From Streptomyces sp. LaPpAH-108 (GTDB lineage: Bacteria > Actinomycetota > Actinomycetes > Streptomycetales > Streptomycetaceae), in contig NZ_KB891995.1 of assembly GCF_000373625.1 (NCBI RefSeq), positions 604,882 through 668,881 on the forward strand: 64,000 bases of DNA, in the 5' to 3' direction. Every line of letters begins with the position of its first letter. Position 1 is the first letter of the stretch. Under the pieces are notes generated by a model. That model saw only the letters and a list, made by a program, of their open reading frames with translations, was not told where the DNA came from and made no database searches. This document shows, in pieces, positions 61,630 through 64,000 of this stretch. A program made the translations under genes and the position numbers.

Positions 61630-62988
61630 TCAGCCGGTGCCCCCGGAGGGGGGCAGCGCCGGATGGCTTCCCGTGTTCGTCGGTGCGTGTTCCGGGAGCC
61701 ACAGGACCGCGACCGCGCCCTCGGCCGGGACGCCCGGTGGCGCGCCCGGGGGGCGTACGTTGCGGAAGGTGAGGCGGGCGCCCAGGACCCGGGCCTGTCC
61801 CGCCGCGATGGTCAGGCCCAGCCCGTGTCCCTGCCCGGCGCGGTCCTCGCTGCCAGTGCGGAAGCGGCGCGGGCCCTCGGCCAGCAGCTCCTCCGGGAAC
61901 CCGGGGCCGTGGTCGCGGACGCGGATCACCCGGCCCTCGACGGTCACCTCGATGGGCGGCCTGCCGTGCCGGGCGGCGTTGGCGAGCAGGTTGAACAGCA
62001 CCCGCTCAAGGCGCCGGGGGTCCGTGGTGACCTCCGACTCGTGCACCACGCGTACGACGATGTCCGGGTCCTTGGCGGCCACCCGCCGCGCGACGAACTC
62101 GCCCAGCAGAAGGTCCTGCAGCTCGGCCCGCTCGGAGGCGCCGTCCAGGCGGGCCACCTCGAGGACGTCCTCCACCAGGGTGCGCATGGCCTTGGCGCGG
62201 TCCAGGACCAGCTCCGTGGGGCGCCCCGGCGGCAGCAGCTCGGCGGCGGTCAGCAGCCCGGTCACCGGGGTGCGCAGCTCGTGCGCGATGTCGGCGGTGA
62301 CCCGCCGCTCGGCCTCCAGGCGCTGCTTGAGCGCGTCCGCCATGGCGTCCACCGCGCGCGCCAGGTCGTCGGTCTCGTCCCGTACGACCCCGCCGATGGC
62401 CTCCCGCACCCGCACGTCCGTCTCGCCCTTGGCGACCTGCCCCGCCGCGGCAGCCGCCTTGCGCAGCCGACGGGAGAGCTGCCCGCCGATCAGCACGCCG
62501 AGCGCGCTGCCGCCGAGCACCACCGCGATGGAGCCGATGACCAGCGCCTGGTCGAGATCGGTGAGGACGTCGGTCGAGCGGTCCGGGAAGGAGCTGTGCA
62601 GCGACAGCACATGGCCGCCCTTGACCGGCACCGCCGCCCAGATGTCCGGCTCCCCGCTGCCCTGGTCGCTGACGTAACTGGCCCGGCGCCCCTCCTCCAC
62701 CTTGTCCCGCAGCACACCCGGCAGCTGCGGGTCGTCGATCTTGATGTTGGGGAAGTTGGGGCGCCCGGACAGCTCGTAGTTGCGCTGGGCGATCTGCACC
62801 CGCTGGTTGGCGAGGTCACGGGCGTTGTCCAGCATCGAGACCCGGGCCGCGTTGTGCACGACCAGGCTGAGCCCGATCGCCACCAGGCCCGCGACCAGCG
62901 CGATCGCCGCGCTCAGCTTCCACCGCAGCCCCGTTCTGAGGCCCACCCCCGCCATGCGCCGCACCGGGCGCCGGATGAATCCCGGCAT
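61630..62988 (-). CDS. cseC: Sensor histidine kinase CseC
   Basis: 452 residues from ATG 62988. Transmembrane helices at about 26-47 and 148-168 flank an extracytoplasmic sensor region of about 100 residues; HAMP follows (about 170-225), then HisKA with His236 in TADIAHELRTPVTG and a HATPase (N-box LLANAARHG). The gene order with cseB and a CseA-type lipoprotein upstream identifies it as the kinase of the SigE envelope-stress system, which senses cell-wall damage. It is 11 nt downstream of cseB. Confidence 0.92.
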   Translation of the reverse strand: MPGFIRRPVRRMAGVGLRTGLRWKLSAAIALVAGLVAIGLSLVVHNAARVSMLDNARDLANQRVQIAQRNYELSGRPNFPNIKIDDPQLPGVLRDKVEEGRRASYVSDQGSGEPDIWAAVPVKGGHVLSLHSSFPDRSTDVLTDLDQALVIGSIAVVLGGSALGVLIGGQLSRRLRKAAAAAGQVAKGETDVRVREAIGGVVRDETDDLARAVDAMADALKQRLEAERRVTADIAHELRTPVTGLLTAAELLPPGRPTELVLDRAKAMRTLVEDVLEVARLDGASERAELQDLLLGEFVARRVAAKDPDIVVRVVHESEVTTDPRRLERVLFNLLANAARHGRPPIEVTVEGRVIRVRDHGPGFPEELLAEGPRRFRTGSEDRAGQGHGLGLTIAAGQARVLGARLTFRNVRPPGAPPGVPAEGAVAVLWLPEHAPTNTGSHPALPPSGGTG

Positions 62989-62999
62989 GTCGGCTCCGC

Positions 63000-63701
63000 T
63001 CAGGCCCGCAGCTTGTAGCCGAAGCCGCGGACCGTCTCGATCCGGTCCTGGCCGATCTTCTGCCGCAGCCGCTGCACATGCACGTCCACGACCCGGGTGT
63101 CCCCGCCCCAGCCGTACTCCCACACCCGTTCAAGCAGCTTGTCGCGGGAGAGCACGGTGCCCGGCGCGCCGGAGAACTCGAGCAGCAGCCGCATCTCGGT
63201 CGGGGTGAGCGCCACCGGCTGCCCGGCCCGGCGCACCTCCATGCCCTCGGTGTCGACCTCCAGGTCCCCGAAGGCCAGTATTCCGTCGGAATGAGCCTCC
63301 GCCCCCGAGCCGTCCGCCGTGTGCCCGGCGTGCCCGAAGCGGCGCAGCACCGCCCGGATCCGGGCCACCAGCACCGCCCCGTCGAACGGCTTGGTCACAT
63401 AGTCGTCGGCGCCCGCCTCCAGGCCGAGCACCACGTCGATGGAGTCGGCCCGCGCCGAGAGCATGATCACCGGCACCGTCGACTCGTCCCGGATACGGCG
63501 GCACAGGCTCACCCCGTCCAGGCCCGGCACCATGACGTCAAGGAGCGCGATGTCCGGCCGGTCGGACCGGAACGCCGCAAGACCGGACAGCCCGTCCGGC
63601 ATGGCGGTCACCGCGAAGCCGTCCCGCTCCAGGGCGAGCTGGGTGGCCTCACGGATGACGTCGTCGTCCTCGACGAACAGGACGTGGGTCTGCTCTGGCA
63701 T
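63000..63701 (-). CDS. cseB: Response regulator CseB
   Basis: 233 residues from ATG 63701. OmpR-type: receiver with the acidic cluster EDDD at 11-14, phospho-Asp55 in IALLDVMVPGLDG, and the conserved Lys in DDYVTKPFDG; winged helix with LTPTEMRLLLEFSGAPGTVL and TRVVDVHVQRLRQKIG. CseB activates the sigE promoter when cell-wall integrity is compromised. It lies between cseA and cseC. Confidence 0.94.
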   Translation of the reverse strand: MPEQTHVLFVEDDDVIREATQLALERDGFAVTAMPDGLSGLAAFRSDRPDIALLDVMVPGLDGVSLCRRIRDESTVPVIMLSARADSIDVVLGLEAGADDYVTKPFDGAVLVARIRAVLRRFGHAGHTADGSGAEAHSDGILAFGDLEVDTEGMEVRRAGQPVALTPTEMRLLLEFSGAPGTVLSRDKLLERVWEYGWGGDTRVVDVHVQRLRQKIGQDRIETVRGFGYKLRA

Positions 63702-63752
63702 CCGGATGCTCTCCGTCTCGTGGTCGGCGGCTCGTGGTCGGCTCGGGGGGCG

Positions 63753-64000
63753 TCAGTTGTCCGGGACGGGGCTGGGCTGTCCGCCGACCGTGCCGCTGTA
63801 GTCGGTGTGGACCGGCTTGCCCTGCACGAACCGGCCGGTCTTCCACCGGTACGGGATCACGTCCTCGCCGGACGGGCTGGAGATGGGGTCGCCCTTGCGG
63901 TACACCTGCTTGGTCACGCTCAGCACACCCTGGTCGATCTCCGCGTAGACCGGCGACTCCTCGGTCCGGAAGACGTTCTTGTACGAGCCGCTGTCGTCCC
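63753..64000 (-). CDS. cseA: Lipoprotein CseA (C-terminal part)
   Basis: 82 codons of an open frame running in from the right edge, ending ...GKPVHTDYSGTVGGQPSPVPDN. The visible part (YKNVFRTEESPVYAEIDQGV, then DPISSPSGEDVIPYRWKTGR) fits CseA, the lipoprotein that damps SigE activity, and it lies directly upstream of cseB as in sigE-cseA-cseB-cseC. The signal peptide and sigE lie outside the window. The gap to cseB is about 50 nt. Confidence 0.85.
   Translation of the reverse strand, partial: DDSGSYKNVFRTEESPVYAEIDQGVLSVTKQVYRKGDPISSPSGEDVIPYRWKTGRFVQGKPVHTDYSGTVGGQPSPVPDN

Overview
The window is a piece of a high-GC actinomycete chromosome, almost certainly Streptomyces. The evidence is strong GC3 bias, frequent GTG starts, ATGA/GTGA gene overlaps, rare TTA codons, leaderless promoters, and Streptomyces marker genes (TipA, a WhiJ/AbaA-type DUF397 triad, Lsr2, an SCO3374-type protein, CseA-CseB-CseC). 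Gene content and order follow the central core chromosome rather than an arm. No tRNA, rRNA, insertion sequence, prophage or CRISPR array was seen.

Layout. 1-9 kb: the start of a PolA-like exonuclease/polymerase; an HTH protein carrying a Clp N-domain, behind a palindrome-covered leaderless promoter; a DUF2786 protein; two lipoproteins; a DUF397 / anti-sigma-like ATPase / XRE triad; an aldehyde dehydrogenase; a DinB-like protein. 9-13 kb: a glutamate decarboxylase-CLC operon, divergent from a TipA regulator with its 19-bp-spacer promoter. 13-20 kb: DedA, ThrE-type exporter, pyrophosphatase, PBP4-type carboxypeptidase, zincin-like protein. 20-28 kb: tilS-hpt-ftsH-folE facing DUF3180-folK-folB-NTF2-folP. 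28-39 kb: MprF-like protein, membrane esterase, coiled-coil membrane protein, stand-alone NuoD converging on a MidA/NDUFAF7-type methyltransferase, NmrA-like protein, a NarL-type two-component system, a DUF5937 regulator. 39-46 kb: threonine aldolase-like enzyme, then DUF2520-panC-nadB-nadC-coaX. 46-53 kb: a Pro/Ala-rich protein, a small membrane protein followed by degenerate repeats, BlaI-type regulator, N-acetylglutamate synthase, Lsr2, SCO3374-type protein, ClpC. 53-64 kb: a NACHT-LRR (NLR-like) protein, secreted acid phosphatase, M23 peptidase, a TetR-controlled DHA2 exporter, AraC and VOC genes, and CseC-CseB-CseA running off the right edge.

How the genes work together. Proteostasis (FtsH, ClpC) carries visible SigR-type promoters, and clpC also carries ClgR-like boxes. 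One block makes folate, another pantothenate, NAD and CoA. Cell-envelope functions recur: PBP4, MprF-like, M23, Cse. The most novel material is the NACHT-LRR gene with two TTA codons, the triad with a shared 14-bp element just upstream of the -35 of two promoters, the HTH-Clp_N regulator, and the NuoD/MidA pair, whose family relationship predicts an enzyme and its substrate.

Limits: everything was read by eye. Promoter, operator and start-site calls are motif-based. Names such as tipA or cseB rest on recognised sequence and context, not on a search.
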